In this document: in pieces, positions 1-12,034 of the stretch
Layout of the letters: every line of letters begins with the position of its first letter
Numbering within the stretch: the stretch's first letter is position 1
NCBI GenBank assembly: GCA_030998225.1
Contig: JAPYXD010000553.1
Location: 3,410,001-3,474,000 of the forward strand
Source of the DNA: Diplolepis rosae
Taxonomy: Eukaryota > Arthropoda > Insecta > Hymenoptera > Diplolepididae
Direction: 5' to 3'
DNA: 64,000 nucleotides
Position numbers and translations under genes: made by a program
The notes under the pieces: model-generated
Told to the model about the DNA's origin: nothing
The model's input: the letters and a program-made list of their open reading frames with translations, nothing else
Databases searched by the model: none

Positions 1-47
1 AAATTATCTATTTTTGCCTGAGGTCTAATTTTTGTGGATCAACTACC
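1..47. mobile_element. End of a TTAA-flanked fold-back element (partial)
   Basis: The first 47 bases match, with a few changes, the right end of the complete fold-back element at 60905-61568, and are followed by TTAA at 48-51 exactly as there. The rest of this copy lies upstream of the window. No coding capacity is visible. The TTAA flank suggests mobilisation by a TTAA-specific transposase such as piggyBac, which is inference. Confidence 0.7.
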
Positions 48-51
48 TTAA

Positions 52-516
52 TTATACACATATTCATTTCAAACTCACCATATTTATCATTGGAATATTT
101 GAAAAAATTTTAATTAACAATAACTAAAAAATAATGCACCCAATTATTAATACTTTTGAAATAAGTATATTTTGTAGAACAGAACAAATATATTCGCAAC
201 GAGCTTACCTTTCTGAAAGTGAAATTCTAGTAAGAAATATTGCTTTTAGATACAACTAAGCCTAAGATTTTGTGTTTTCGTATAAATATTATAAATATTA
301 TATTTTCTATTTTTGCAATACTTGAAACGCTTAAAACTTGCAATATATATTATATATATATATAGAATATATAAATATTTTAAAAGCTCTGATACACGTT
401 AAAGATTTGAAAAAATAATTCAACATTAAGAAATTAAAGAATTAAGTCTTCGTGAGATTTGCTACTTTTTTTTTGCTTCTATAATCGTTCTTCTCTTCAG
501 CCATATTATGTTTAGT
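52..516. other. AT-rich stretch without recognised gene
   Basis: Low-complexity AT-rich DNA with short (TA)n runs near 345-362. No coding frame, RNA gene or structured repeat could be supported. Confidence 0.5.
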
Positions 517-1000
517 TTACTGCCGCATTCGTGTTCCTAAGTAGTTTTGGATTATATGGGCTAAGGCCACTCTGCTTTGTTCAGCGCAAGGAAATTTAAA
601 AATTCTTTTCTTTGGTAACTCATCCAAAATGAGATCGAAGACGTTGGTAGATCGACAGTGTTTAGAAAACATTTTCTCCACAATTTCTATAACACTGAAA
701 ATAGATGAATTGGGATGAATAAGCCCCTCAGCACTGATAAATCTAGCCTCAGGTCGATTCATGGAAATTGATGATTCAATATCATTCACCCCTTCAGCTG
801 AACTTAAGAAAGCGTGCCTACAAGTTGAGCAGTTTGAATGCTTTAGGTATTTTGCACACACTGTTCCAGCGGTATAATAAATTATACATTTAATAACAGG
901 TGGTAAACTATAGTTATGATCTACTGAATTGATAACATCGCTAAGGTCTGAATCTTCGTCTGAAATTGCGATGTTTGATCTCGCCGCCTTAAGGGGGTAT
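517..1000 (-). pseudogene. P-element/THAP-like transposase C-terminal relic
   Basis: The minus frame ends at 517 and stays open back to about 1000 without an ATG. It reads through a segment with YYTAGTVCAKYL followed by CSTC. An alternating hydrophobic segment ending in a paired-cysteine motif is typical of the C-terminal part of P-element/THAP-type transposases. Only about 160 codons remain, and the catalytic region upstream is not recognisable. The assignment rests on this short pattern and could be wrong; another DNA transposase family is the alternative. Confidence 0.3.
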
Positions 1001-1628
1001 TCTCATGGATTGGCCGTATTTCGAAGCTTTTTCTGTAATTTTACTGTGAGGAAACTATAATTGCTTTTTACTGCGGTTTGTTTTAAAAGTTTTATTAACC
1101 CTTAGACTACAAAATTCAGAAAACTTGTATGAAAAAATTTTCACGGTTTGGCCACTGCACCCTTGCGAACATAGGCCTTCCAAAAAAAGTTGGTTGATGG
1201 TTCCCACCAAATCTCAAAAATGGCTGGTCTGAAACACAAGAGTAAATGTTTTTCTTAATCGATGCCAGTGTGGTTATCGTCTGATGAAGGCTTTTTTTTA
1301 TCATAACAATTTTCAAAATGGCGGGCTATAGAAAAAAAAATCGTTTTTTCACATTTTTTTCATACATTAAAAACTGATTTCAATTTGATTCAGAAACACA
1401 TTTTGCTAAATTATTGTAACGAAAACAGATAAAACAGCATTGTTGTAAAATAACAGAAAATGATTAATCAATTTAACTGACAGCGTAATAATTCAATGAA
1501 ACTTTCTGGATGTTTAATTGATTTGAAAAGTAGGGATATGTGCGAACGACTCGAATTGTTATGATTTTAAATTGTACATTACTCTGTAATGAAGAAACCT
1601 TAATTCAAATGTAGAAAATAAAGATTTA

Positions 1629-2976
1629 GGGGAGAAGCGGCGAAATTGGCGCGTCGTCTAAATTGGCGCACCCTATTTTTCAGAAAATGATAACATAACA
1701 AAAAATAAAAATAGTTCTATCGTGTGCATTCTTGTATGATATGTATTTGATAGAAAACATTATAAAAATCTAATTGCTTAATACAGTTTTATTGCGATTA
1801 ATCGTTTTTTGGCATAATGGTTATGTTCGAAGCCATTGAGTTAAATCGTTAAATAATATTAATTCAAGGTGAATTAGATTAATGCAACGATTTTATAATC
1901 TTTGATATTTAATCTTACGATTAGGATAGAATATTTGTATGAAAAAATAAGCATTTTACGTAAAAAGTATTTAATTAATGAACGATACACTTGCGGCAAA
2001 ATTGGCGCATACGAGATTCAAATAAGAGGCGAAGTTGGCACACGTGTTGTGTTTCTGGAAACCGGTGACTGAAGTCAAGTGCTCGGATGTTTATGATTGA
2101 AAATATAAAGAAGATAGTAAGTACACAATTATTAATATATAGATATATACATTTGAATGTTGCTGGATTTTCTGCTAATCTTTTTCTTAAGATTTTTTGT
2201 GACATGGGAGGTAATGTGGTTCGCAAAACTGATGTAACGACTTTGTAAGGTTATATTCATTTGAACAATCAGTGGTTAAATTTTTTTTTTAAGTTTGAGG
2301 TATTAAGGCATTTTAAAAGCGATTTTTAATAATTAATTTGCAGTCTGACAGTGTTTTGAAAGTTTTCTCGATTTTAAGATGTGAAAGCAATGTAAGTAAA
2401 AAATTTGTATTTTTGATTGATTGTTTCTATTATTTATAAGTCTTCTAAAGTTAATAATTGTATATACTTCTGATTACAAATTCAAATAATTCTCTATAAA
2501 AATGATTTCAATTTGAATATTCACTTAAATATCCACAATTGCCAGTATTTTATTGTACAAATATAAAATATATTTTAACTTTGGCTGGTTTATGTGAATA
2601 AAGGTATAAAAACCTTCACATATCTTGATATACTATCTCAAATTTAGTTTCAAATTTTAACTACCTCTTTTCATCAACCTTTGCTACTGAAATGTAATTC
2701 TAAATCTATGAAAATATAACTAATACGTGGCAAGAGAAGATTATAATATTAGTGCGTCAATTTACCCGACATGGCGGGTAAATTGACGCAGGTGCAGTCC
2801 TTCGGAAATCTGAATAAAAACCTGCTTTCATAATTTTCAATGCAATCTTTATCCATTGGAAATTATAGAAAAGATATCCAGCTATTAAATAAATATTTTT
2901 TCATAATTTTTAGTCATATACTTTCTTTTTAAACTCGCACTTTCTATTAGGTTCGCCAATTTCGCCGCTTCTCCCC
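1629..2976. mobile_element. Non-autonomous DNA transposon with 23-bp inverted ends and TA target duplication
   Basis: The left end begins GGGGAGAAGCGGCGAAA at 1629, and its reverse complement ends at 2976. The arms match for 23 bp. TA lies immediately outside on both sides (1627-1628 and 2977-2978). Variants of the words AAATTGGCG and GCGGCAAAATTGGCG recur inside (for example near 1660 and 1991-2010), as expected for subterminal transposase-binding repeats. A short minus frame at 1975-2226 is not recognisable as a transposase. A TA duplication is typical of the Tc1/mariner/pogo group, so a pogo-like MITE is the best guess. Confidence 0.65.
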
Positions 2977-3069
2977 TATTAGTTTTTTTTACACAAGACT
3001 TATCTAATCATTTTTGGGTACTACATATTTTCCGGAAAAAAATTTAATATAAATTATAGTATATTTGAT

Positions 3070-3513
3070 CTCGTCACAAGGGAAGAGGTTGTTGCCGCGC
3101 TATGCATTGCGCTGGGCAAGCCAGACCTCGGGGACCAGTGCAGGCTGTACAAGCCCTTCGGTGGTGTGCAGACTGCGGTGGTCCGTTTAACCGAGGCGGA
3201 CGCCTAGAGCTTGTTTGGGCTTGGTAGGCTAAGGGTCGGGTGGGTGAACTGCCGCATCCGAGAGCTTGTCGAGGTAGCCCAGTGTTTAAGGTGCCAAGAA
3301 CATGGCCATGTGTCGCGCGGCTGCACGCTTCCAGGCAGGAAGGATGCCTGCTGGAGGTGTGGGGGCGCGTCGCACGTGACCAAGGAGTGCAAGGCTCCCC
3401 CTCGGTGCCTGACCTGCGCTGATAGGGGCGAAGAAGATGTCGCCCATGATTCGGGGAGCGGTTCTTGCCCAATATTTAGGGCAGATCTCCGGAGGTTGAG
3501 AGGCAGAAATTGA
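3070..3513 (+). pseudogene. LINE ORF1 (gag-like) C-terminal part with zinc knuckles
   Basis: The frame runs from the truncation point at 3070, is broken by a TAG at 3205-3207, and ends in TGA at 3511-3513. The C-terminal part carries cysteine/histidine knuckles: CLRCQEHGHVSRGC, then CWRCGGASHVTKEC, then a partial third CLTC. This nucleic-acid-binding arrangement is characteristic of ORF1 proteins in R1-type LINEs, which coat the LINE RNA. The N-terminal half is absent because the insertion is 5'-truncated. The stop codon overlaps the start of ORF2. Confidence 0.8.
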
Positions 3514-6500
3514 AGTTCCTGCAGCTCAACCTTGGGAGAGGAAAGGAAGCCCAGAACCTTCTGATGCAGACTGCCAGGGAGAGGAGGGCCGATGTGTTGC
3601 TCATTAGTGATCAACACAAATGTTTCGAAAACTCTTCTTGGTACCAGGATGCATCAAGGAGGGCTGGGATCCTTGTTTCCAGCCCTGATTTGAGCATCGG
3701 GGATTTCCTGGAGACTGACGCGGGGTTCGTTTGGGTGGAGGTGGCGGGGGTACGTGCGTACAGCTGCTACTTCTCTCCCAACGATCCTTTCGAGATCTTC
3801 GAGACCCAGATCCTCCTCCTTGAGGAAAGCCTCAGAGAGGCTAGTGGGCGGTCCCTTATCGCGAGTGACTTTAATAGTAAGTCACCCGAGTGGGGCGAAG
3901 CCCGTCTGAACAGGAGGGGGATCTTGGTCGGCGAGATGGCCGCTAGGAATGACCTGATTGTATTGAATCAGGGCAGGGATTTTACTTTCAGACGAGGAGC
4001 GGGGGGGGGGGTCGATTATCGACTTCACGTTTGCCGCGCCCCGTCTTGCCTCAAGGATAGTCGACTGGTGCATCCTCCAGGTAATAACCTTGAGTGACCA
4101 CCGGTGCATTGAGTTTAGCATCTGCGAACGGAGTCACCCAGTGAATACGGGAAGGGGCGGCAAAGGAAGGAGCCCCTCCTGGAACACAAGACGACTCAGC
4201 AAAGATAGGCTACATAAACATCCTGAGGAAACCAGGCTCATAGATGAGCTTGGTTGGGCTAAGTCTGCTGGGTCGTTGGAGATCACCTTGCGGGCGGCGA
4301 GACGGAAAGTGGTCGCAGCATGTGATCACTCGATGCCTCGACGGGGGCACGGGCGTACCGGGGACTCAATTTACTACTGGAACGACCAGTTATCTGTCCT
4401 GCGTCGGGAATGCCTCGCAGTGCGGCGGAGATTTACCCGCTCAAAGGGTGATTCTCTGCTGCACGAGGCATGGAAAAAAGCAAAATTAGCTCTGAGGCAA
4501 GGCATAAAGAAAAGCCGACTTCAGTGCTGGAAAGACTTGATCCGTGAGGTCGAGAAGGACCCATGGGGTCTCGCCTTCAAAATAGTCACCAAGAGATTGG
4601 TGACTAGAAGAAAGACCCCAGGCCTAAATAATCCCGATCGAGTCAAGTACATCGTGCGAAGCTTGTTTCCGCATGTAGAGCCGTTCCAAAGACAGGACCG
4701 AAGCTCCTGCGTGGTCCGGTACGAAGAACTCTTCACTCTCGAAGAACTAAAGAGAGCGGGTGGAAGGCTCAAGGCAAACACAGCGCCGGGGATCGATGGG
4801 TTGCCGAATGAGATCCTCAAAGAGGTGATCGGGGTATTCCCGGAGATCCTCCTAGAAGTCTTTAACTCCTGTCTTCGGGAGGGGAGGTTCTTCGCAGACT
4901 GGAAGAAGCAGAGGTTGGTCCTGTTGAGGAAGGGCAACAAGCCTCTAGGGGATGCCTCATCGTATAGACCAATATGTCTATTGGATACGATGAGGAAACT
5001 TCTGAAGGAAATGATTCTACAAAGACTACAGGGTCACATGGTCCGCGAGAATGGTCTCTCGGAAAACCAGTTTGGCTTTCGGAAAGGCAGGTCCACAGTT
5101 GACGCCATCCAGGCAGTGGTGGACATCGCCACTAAAGCAAGAAGAGGAACTGGTAAGCGTAAGGGATTCTGCGCGTTGATCGGCATTGACATACGCAATG
5201 CGTTCAATACCGCGAGATGGAACATCTGCATCGAGGCGATGGTGCGGAAAAAGGTTCCGGACTACCTGTTGCGAATGATAGATGACTATCTGAGCGACAG
5301 GTGGGTGATATATGAGGGCGACAAATGGTCTCTCAAGGAGGAGATGACAAGTGGCGCCCCTCAAGGGTCGCGGGTGGGTCCACTCGTTCGGAACGTCATG
5401 TACGACGATTTCCTGTGCATGGACCTGCCTGCTGGAACGAGCATCATCGGCTTCGCGGATGACGCCCTTGTCGTGTGCGCTGCTGACGACGTCGGAATTC
5501 TAGAGCTGAGGATCAATGATAGTCTGTGGCGGGCAAAGCGTTGGTTAGATAGCAGAGGCCTGAAAATGGCCCCTGAGAAGACCGAGGCTTTGCTGGTCAT
5601 AGACAGGAGATCCTTCCAAAATCGGAAGATCGCTCTCGGGGAACATGAAATCGAGTGGAAAAAGAGCATTATGTACCTGGGAGTCCAGTTGGATCAAAGG
5701 CTTAGCTTCGGCGAACACCTGCAGATCGCGACTGCCAAAGTCATTCAATGTGGGGCTGCCCTGACTCGGCTTATGCCCAACAATGGTGGACCCAGGGAAG
5801 CTATGAGAAGGCTGGTGGCGAGCATGGTAAATTCGAAGCTGCTTTATGCAACTCCGATCTTGACAAGTGCCCTTAACAACCATGCTATCCTGAAGAAGCT
5901 GTTCTCTGCACAGAGAGATGTGGTGATGAGAATTGTCTCGGCATACCGACCTGTGTCGACCTGTGCCAGGACCAGCACAGCTGCTGGTCCTGGCGAGCGT
6001 CCCGCCAATTGACTTATTGGCGGAGGAAAGGAAAGAGACCTTTCAGCTCCGTAAGGAGCTCACCTGCTTAACCAACCTGCAGGAAATCGCTCGCGCGAAG
6101 GAGGCCATCCGCAAAGAAGGAAGGCGCAGATTCGTCGAGAAATGGCACACGACATGTCATGGTGACCAATCCGGGAGATGGACACACCGTCTAATCCCGG
6201 AGGTCACCACCTGGCTGGATAGAAAGCACGCTCAAGTCGGCTTTTACCTGGCGCAAGCGCTTTCGGGCCATGATTGCTTTAATGCGTACCTGAAGCGCTT
6301 CAAGAAAAGAGACGATGAGTCGTGCCGCTACTGTGGTTCCCTTGTGGAAAATGCAGAGCACAGACTCTTTGTCTGTGCCAGCTGGGGCGCGGAAAGGCAG
6401 GCTGTCAGTCGGGAAGTGGGCGCCCAACTCACACCTGACACGATGGTCTCTCTCATGCTCCAGTCTGAACAAAAATGGACACTTATCGAGTCATTCGTCA

Positions 6501-6565
6501 CCGTGGTGATGAAGACGAGGGATCTCGATGTGCGTGTAGAGCGCGGCAACAACGGGGGCCTGTAG
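3510..6565 (+). pseudogene. LINE ORF2: endonuclease-reverse transcriptase with two frameshifts
   Basis: This is the ORF2 polyprotein that nicks target DNA and primes reverse transcription from it. Frame 1 (3510-4010) is an apurinic-type endonuclease with the LNLGRG start and a DFNSKSPEWG motif. A run of 11 G at 4001-4011 shifts the frame, after which SDHRCIEF (endonuclease end) and the reverse transcriptase follow (to about 5940). The RT has APQGS and the catalytic FADD (around 5450-5463). A second frameshift in 5945-5990, in a stretch with a locally repeated CAGCTGCTGGTCC-like word, moves to the frame ending at 6565. That last part carries CRYCGSLVENAEHRLFVC, the CCHC finger of R1-type ORF2. 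No ATG opens the frame; the likely original start overlapped the ORF1 stop. All domains remain visible, so this copy is old but not ancient. Confidence 0.85.
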
Positions 6566-6941
6566 AAATCGCATCGGGGCCTGCACCCGCGGTCCTGCGT
6601 CTTGGACAGACTTGGCTGTCCGCGTCGTCTGGGGGAGGAATTGCTTTATTCCTCCCCTGACTGGCGCGGCTAGTCGGTCTGCCTAACGGGCGTGCGACCG
6701 TGGATGGGAGTCCCGGGCGAACGGATGACGGAAGAGTCGTACGCGACTTTAAGCTGGAACCAACCGCCCGTGAAGTTTAAAGCCGAAAGGCGGTTCCGCG
6801 GGCGGTGTATTGGTTCGAGAGAGGGGTTTTTTTGGTTTTAACAGGTATGCCTAGCCCCGTCCTAGGAGAGTCCTGTACAACGTCTATAAAAGATTTCGCC
6901 ATTTTTCCTCCTCACCAAAAAAAAAAAAAAAAAAAAAAAAA
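6566..6941 (+). other. LINE 3' UTR and poly-A tail
   Basis: This non-coding segment after ORF2 matches 19867-20237 of the second copy over most of its length, including the words ending TCCTCCTCACCAAA just before the A-run. Its conservation between copies fits the RT-recognition role of LINE 3' UTRs. The A-run in copy 2 is interrupted by single bases. Confidence 0.75.
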
Positions 6942-6953
6942 AGTATATTCGAT

Positions 6954-7712
6954 ATAAATAAAAGCACTGAAATTTAATATAAATTTAATATCAAGCCAAT
7001 CACAGAGGTTTGCATAATTTACTGAAATATATATTAGTTTTTATTAGCATAATTGAAATTTAAAAAAATTTAAAACTACTCCTAAAATTTACCTCTAGAG
7101 GATCCTGATTAATTCTGCCACTTTGAACAGATTTGAAGCAACGTAATTTGATTAAATACCTAGTAAAATCTATCATTGAAATTAAAGTAACCCTCAAACC
7201 TTCGGAAGTGCTTGCACTTAAAAACTGTTTTGGCGATATTAAATTGTCCTTTACTTTTTGCTCCCACTTATGAAGCCACAAAATACATTCTTGAATTACC
7301 TAGAACAAATTATTAAAGGGTAAGGTGTTATTGGGCTTTAGAAACATTACTCACATTTTATTTTAAAGAAAACTATTTATTTGTAAATCTTCAAATCCCA
7401 ACCTAAGTGCCGTTTCACCGAGTAGTTCACCGGTAAATCCTTTCATTTAATTATTCCAAGAGTTGGAGAACTTGTTTCGTCCATAAAAATTGGTGAATTT
7501 GGAGAAATAATGTTTCCAAAAATTGCGTCGATAAAATTTCAGCATGGCCAAATAGATTTTTTAATTCTCGTTAACAGCAGCGGTAATGATTTGTACCTTT
7601 GAGTTACAGGATCGTCCCAGTTGAGAAATGCTTACTTGCTGACGTTGACATCAGTCCATTTAAAATGTTGTGACGCCATGACAATTTAAAGCGTCGTTGC
7701 TACCGAACGTGA
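6954..7712. other. Gene-free AT-rich stretch, end possibly gypsy leader
   Basis: No credible coding frame. The last 100 bases abut the primer site at 7713 and would be the 5' leader of a gypsy element read on the minus strand. There a short frame begins ATGGCGTCACAACA at about 7679 and soon reaches AGCAAGTAAG, which resembles a splice donor. A role is not supported. Confidence 0.3.
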
Positions 7713-7995
7713 ATATCACGTCGGGGTCACCAATTTGTAGGCCTTTAGTCAGTAGTGGGAAGCCTACAACCCACGATGGTGAGGAATAACTTGTAACACC
7801 ATTATCTTTGGTAACAACAATAAAAACTTTTATTTATAAAATAGTTATTAACGTAACTATGGACTAGTGACGTCTTGTCCTGGGAACGACCGGCTGTTAA
7901 CTGGCGGGCAAGTATGGCCGCCTTACAAGCATAGAATAGCTATTCGTAAGATGCGAATAACGCGACATAAAAATCGACCAATAGTCGTTCCCTAC
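7713..7995 (-). mobile_element. Solo gypsy-type LTR with tRNA-Trp primer site
   Basis: Read on the minus strand, 7995 to 7736 begins TGTAGGGAACG and ends GGCCTACA, a 260-bp LTR with TG..CA ends. Three bases beyond, 7713-7732 is complementary to the 3' end of insect tRNA-Trp (plus strand reads ATCACGTCGGGGTCACCA). The same primer-site sequence occurs in the complete gypsy element at 29657-29675, but the two LTRs are unrelated. No partner LTR, gag or pol was found beside it, so the body has been lost. Confidence 0.65.
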
Positions 7996-9485
7996 ATCTG
8001 AACATGATCCAGAGTCATCTATTATCTTCTTTTGGGGTTTTGAGCTTACGCCAGATGGCTCTGGCATCAATTATCATAAGATACAACCAAAACACAACAT
8101 GAGCATTGCGCGACCATAACCTGCCCGAGAAGCTCTAAACGATAGTTTGAAAAAGTGTGAGCATCGAGCGTGTAACTTCAACCGGCAGCCGTATGGTTCT
8201 CTAGAGTAAAAAAAAATATTACAATGTGACAAATTTGAAAACATTTCTACTATTATATTGACCCAAACTCACATAATATTTATTGATTTCTTGTAGTTTT
8301 AGCATAGAGTCAGTTTTTTTTCTTATTTTCTTTATTTAAAAATTATCAATGGTATGTATAAAATAGAGACAAGAAGAAAGGAAGGCAAGCGTTTCGGCCA
8401 CATATGTGTATAGGCGCTCTCTTTATTGCCATAAATCAAAATATTATTTCAAAATTTCTGTGAATTATTAAAATATAGAAAATGATGAAAATCATGAATC
8501 TCATAAAACTTCTCTCATATTTTGCAAAATCAAGTTTAAGCAGTCCAGTATGCACATCACATATTAAATGAAGATGTAACATTCACTGTATATAAATAAT
8601 AGGATAAAACGAACAAAACTTATATATTAACTTGTAATTAAACCGTCCAGGAAAAATTTTTCCAAACATGTCCAAATTAATTAATAATCAAATAATAATA
8701 CAATAGAATGGATCTGTCACCGGTCGAACTCGTTAGACCCTCGTCTAGATGAAAACTGTTTAAAATCTACCCGGGACATGTGGCTTTGCTGATTGACAAT
8801 TTTTTTTCAAATGCTATCCTAAGAGGTTCTTTTCATTTTTGAGGAAGAGTATTGTCCTATATCTAGTTGAGAAATTTGAGACAGTTTTGGTGCTTCTTAC
8901 TTGTGGAAGAAAGCGTGTATTTTTAAAAGATAAATTTTTAACGTTGGCTTTCCGGACAGTTCAATTTATGTTAAATTTGCAAGGAAAACTTTACAGAAAT
9001 ATTAATCATTATAATATTTATATATGCTATTTTTTCCATATTATTTGAGTATATTTAGGTATATAAAAGTTTGTTCGCCTCTGAATTTAGTTTAATTCTG
9101 AGATGGTTTGAAAAAATAAATTAATCTTTGAAATTTTTGTTTTGTTATTCGTGACATTGAATATTGAATTTAAAAATTAATATTGCATTTCCTTATCTTT
9201 AAAAATTGTCAGAACAATGCAAAGTTCCACCTATATACTGAAAGTACTGCATGTGCCATTTTTAACATTATAGAAATGTAATAATAATTTTTAAATGTAA
9301 TATTCTATGTCACGAATAATAACAAAAAAATTTCAAAAAAATGCAAGTATCATATTTCATTCATTCATTATTTAGTTAATCAATATTAAATCTAAATTTT
9401 AATTATAACTACGTACGAAGTTTAATGAAACTAAATTTTAAATTGTACATTAAAAAATTACATTATTATCGAAAAGTGTCTTGTG
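7996..9485. repeat. AT-rich repeats without genes
   Basis: No gene is seen. 8137-8203 is similar to 18207-18273 (shared words ACGATAGTT and CTTCAACCGGCA and TATGGTTCTCT), so both are copies of a dispersed repeat. 9411-9485 matches 20580-20660 (both read ACGTAYGAAGTTTAATGAAA), another dispersed repeat, here interrupted by the element starting at 9486. Confidence 0.5.
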
Positions 9486-10915
9486 TAATAATATATTACG
9501 TGCCTAGGCGCACAATGATCAATGATCAATGATTCTTATTAATTTTAAATAATTTTTTTGCAATAACTCCATCAAATGCATATCTCTTTTCAATATACAG
9601 AAATCCGTCTCCTGACCACTTGCAAACTTTCTAAGAAATATACATACACGGAAAACTCTATATTAGTGTGGTAGCAATATTTGAGTGGTCATAAGGTTAT
9701 GGTATCGGTTTTAATACGATACAGAGAGAATCGTGGTCACAAGTATACGCATAGCTTGTGACAGCGCTACATTTATTACAAAATACGGTGTCGCTGACAG
9801 AGCGATACGTTGTGACACGACCGTGATACACTGTGTAACAACCTCAGCTCTAATAATTAAATAGTTGAGAGAACGATATACGCATTTATGTGTCGCGGAA
9901 AAAAAGGTTTTCAGCATAATTTTCAATGCGTAGAAAAAAAACGCTTACATGACAATTTTTAAATAATTTTTATCAAATTGGTAGTTCAAGTAACAAATTC
10001 AATGAATGCAATTTTTATCAGAAAACAGCATTGAAATAATGGGGTTATTATTGTAAAAAATTACTAATTTGATTATTAGTGTTCTATATAATTGTGATTT
10101 ATCGATTACTATGAAACCATTTGTTGATTATAAACTAAATCAAGTGAATTTTGCAATGTTTTCAATTACTGTTTATGTTATAATGAAACTGTTACTATTT
10201 CTCATGAATTGTACTAAGATTGTTAGTGAAATAATGATAAATAATGCCAGTAAAATTTTATTTAAATTTATCATCTTTCAATAAGCTCCATTATAAATTA
10301 ATCAGTTTTATACAGCAAATGTTATACTGGATTTGTGTTACGTCGTAACATTTCCGTAATTGCATGCCTGCACAAATATCGTTGAATGACAAGAGAAGTT
10401 GAATCTCTAACTTTATAATTTTATGTGCCTCCGGCGCTGAAACTCGTTTTTCCGTTACAGCTGAGAGTAACGGAATATAGTCTTACAGCGGAGCAGAATC
10501 TTCTTCTCATACTTCTTCTTCTTCGTACAGCGTTAACACCCTACTGACAAAGCCTTGTACATTTGATCTGCGCATGCTCTATTACAACAAGCTACTACTA
10601 CACAAGATCGATAAAATCAAAATATCTGGGACTAGTCGCGAAATATCAAGTGTAATGACTAGCTCCGCAAACAACTACAGTACTGAAATAGATTCGAGTG
10701 TACACATAAAAACTCGTATCCGCACCGAAGTCACATAAAATAGAATACGTGCCAATGCACACAATTCGGGAAATTACAAGACTCGCGACAATGCTCGCAG
10801 GACTGATCGCGCCTCGGCTTCGTCTCGGCTTTGTCTCGGCTTCGATCTCCTGCGAGCATTGTCGCTCGTCACGCAATAACCCTCATTGTGCGCCTGGGCA
10901 CGTAATATACTATTA
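9486..10915. mobile_element. Element with 33-bp terminal inverted repeats
   Basis: 9486-9518 and the reverse complement of 10883-10915 agree at 31 of 33 positions (both contain TATATTACGTGCC then AGGCGCACAATGA). The interior is AT-rich on the left and has a structured GC-richer right part (10428-10882) with an inverted GACAATGCTCGCAGGA-type pair near 10788-10803 and 10850-10865. That right part recurs at about 57825-58160. No transposase frame is evident, so it is non-autonomous. A clear target duplication was not found. Confidence 0.5.
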
Positions 10916-12034
10916 TAGTACAAGCTTTCTAAAGCCAAAACGCATGTTTTATCTTCATAATTTCAAAACAGCTGTACCATCTGCTAAAGTGCCAACCCAT
11001 CGCATTAACAAAGTTTTTTCCCGACCTAAACTTCTTGAAGGTCTATGTGGCATCAATATTGAAATATAAGAGACAATTGCTCATTGTAAAGATACTCTAC
11101 AGGCATGGAAATTTGTCCATCATAAAATTATCTTCGTGTCGTCTGGGTGGTAATCCTAAGCCCTTTATTATTCTAATATTATATCGACGCCGTACTTAAG
11201 TACCTACTGTCGGGCCTTCATAAACAGTCCTTCAGAAAAAACCTTTGCTACCGCCTACACCCTCCTCCTTGTAAAATCTTCTCCAATCCAAGGTCGATAA
11301 TTTTCCCACCTTTGCGTTTCAAAATTTTTTCCCTCACCTTCATGCTTCGCATCCTTCAAATTATCAGAAACAAATCAGTCGTCAACTATCACATGTCGTC
11401 AACAGAGATTAAAATCATCACGCAAATTGTATTTTGTCAATTGAATTAGTGTGTGATTGAGCAGTGAACACTTGTTTCTCAAACATTTGAAGTGAACTTG
11501 GATTTGAGTTCAATTCAACTCTAACTGTCGTGTATCGTGCTTGTTATAGCAAATAATTATTTGAAATTGTGCTCTGTGAAGCAGTTCCTACATCGTCTTA
11601 AAATTCGTCGTGCATCGTCTCGCAGAGAGGGCCAGGCTCATCATAGTAACCAGCAACAGTGAGAATTGTAGTCCTAAAATCTCTCAAAAATTATTTCTTT
11701 GACAAATAAGTCAAAGAAATCACCTCCACATTTTGGGTGGATTATCGAGGTCCAGGATACATCCCAAAAGAGGAAACTGATTCAAACAGAAATTCGTGGA
11801 TTAGGTCCAGATCTTTATAACCGCTGTCCTGTGAGAAGTATTAGTCGCAATCAAAGGGTGATTGGGACTTAGTGGGGCGACATCGAGCAGCATCATCACT
11901 GGTTCAGAATTATCTAAGCTAAGCAAGTTTCTGTGCCGCCAATTGTTCCCTCCAATGGTTCAGTGATCCCATTTCGTTTTTCGTAGTTGCTCGTAATTAT
12001 TTATAATTTATAATTTTTTTTGGTAATCCTCAAA

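Larger units (their letters stand above)
3070..6941 (+). mobile_element. R1-clade non-LTR retrotransposon (LINE), copy 1, 5'-truncated
   Basis: This LINE insertion is bounded by a 12-bp target duplication with one mismatch: AGTATATTTGAT at 3058-3069 and AGTATATTCGAT at 6942-6953. It starts inside ORF1, contains the end of a zinc-knuckle ORF1 and nearly all of an endonuclease-RT ORF2, then a 3' UTR and a poly-A run at about 6917-6941. ORF order, endonuclease style and the C-terminal CCHC finger of ORF2 fit the R1 clade (R1/TRAS/SART/Waldo relatives). No 28S rDNA is present, so it is not an rDNA-targeted R1. GC content is clearly higher than the flanks. A doubly deleted sibling lies at 18386-20237. 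Confidence 0.9.

Noticed and set aside
3070..6941. Site-specific R1 in ribosomal DNA
   Set aside because: The flanks are AT-rich non-rDNA with an AGTATATTYGAT duplication.
8839..9048. 69-codon plus-strand frame
   Set aside because: AT-rich composition, no homology by eye and no supporting splice or promoter signal.
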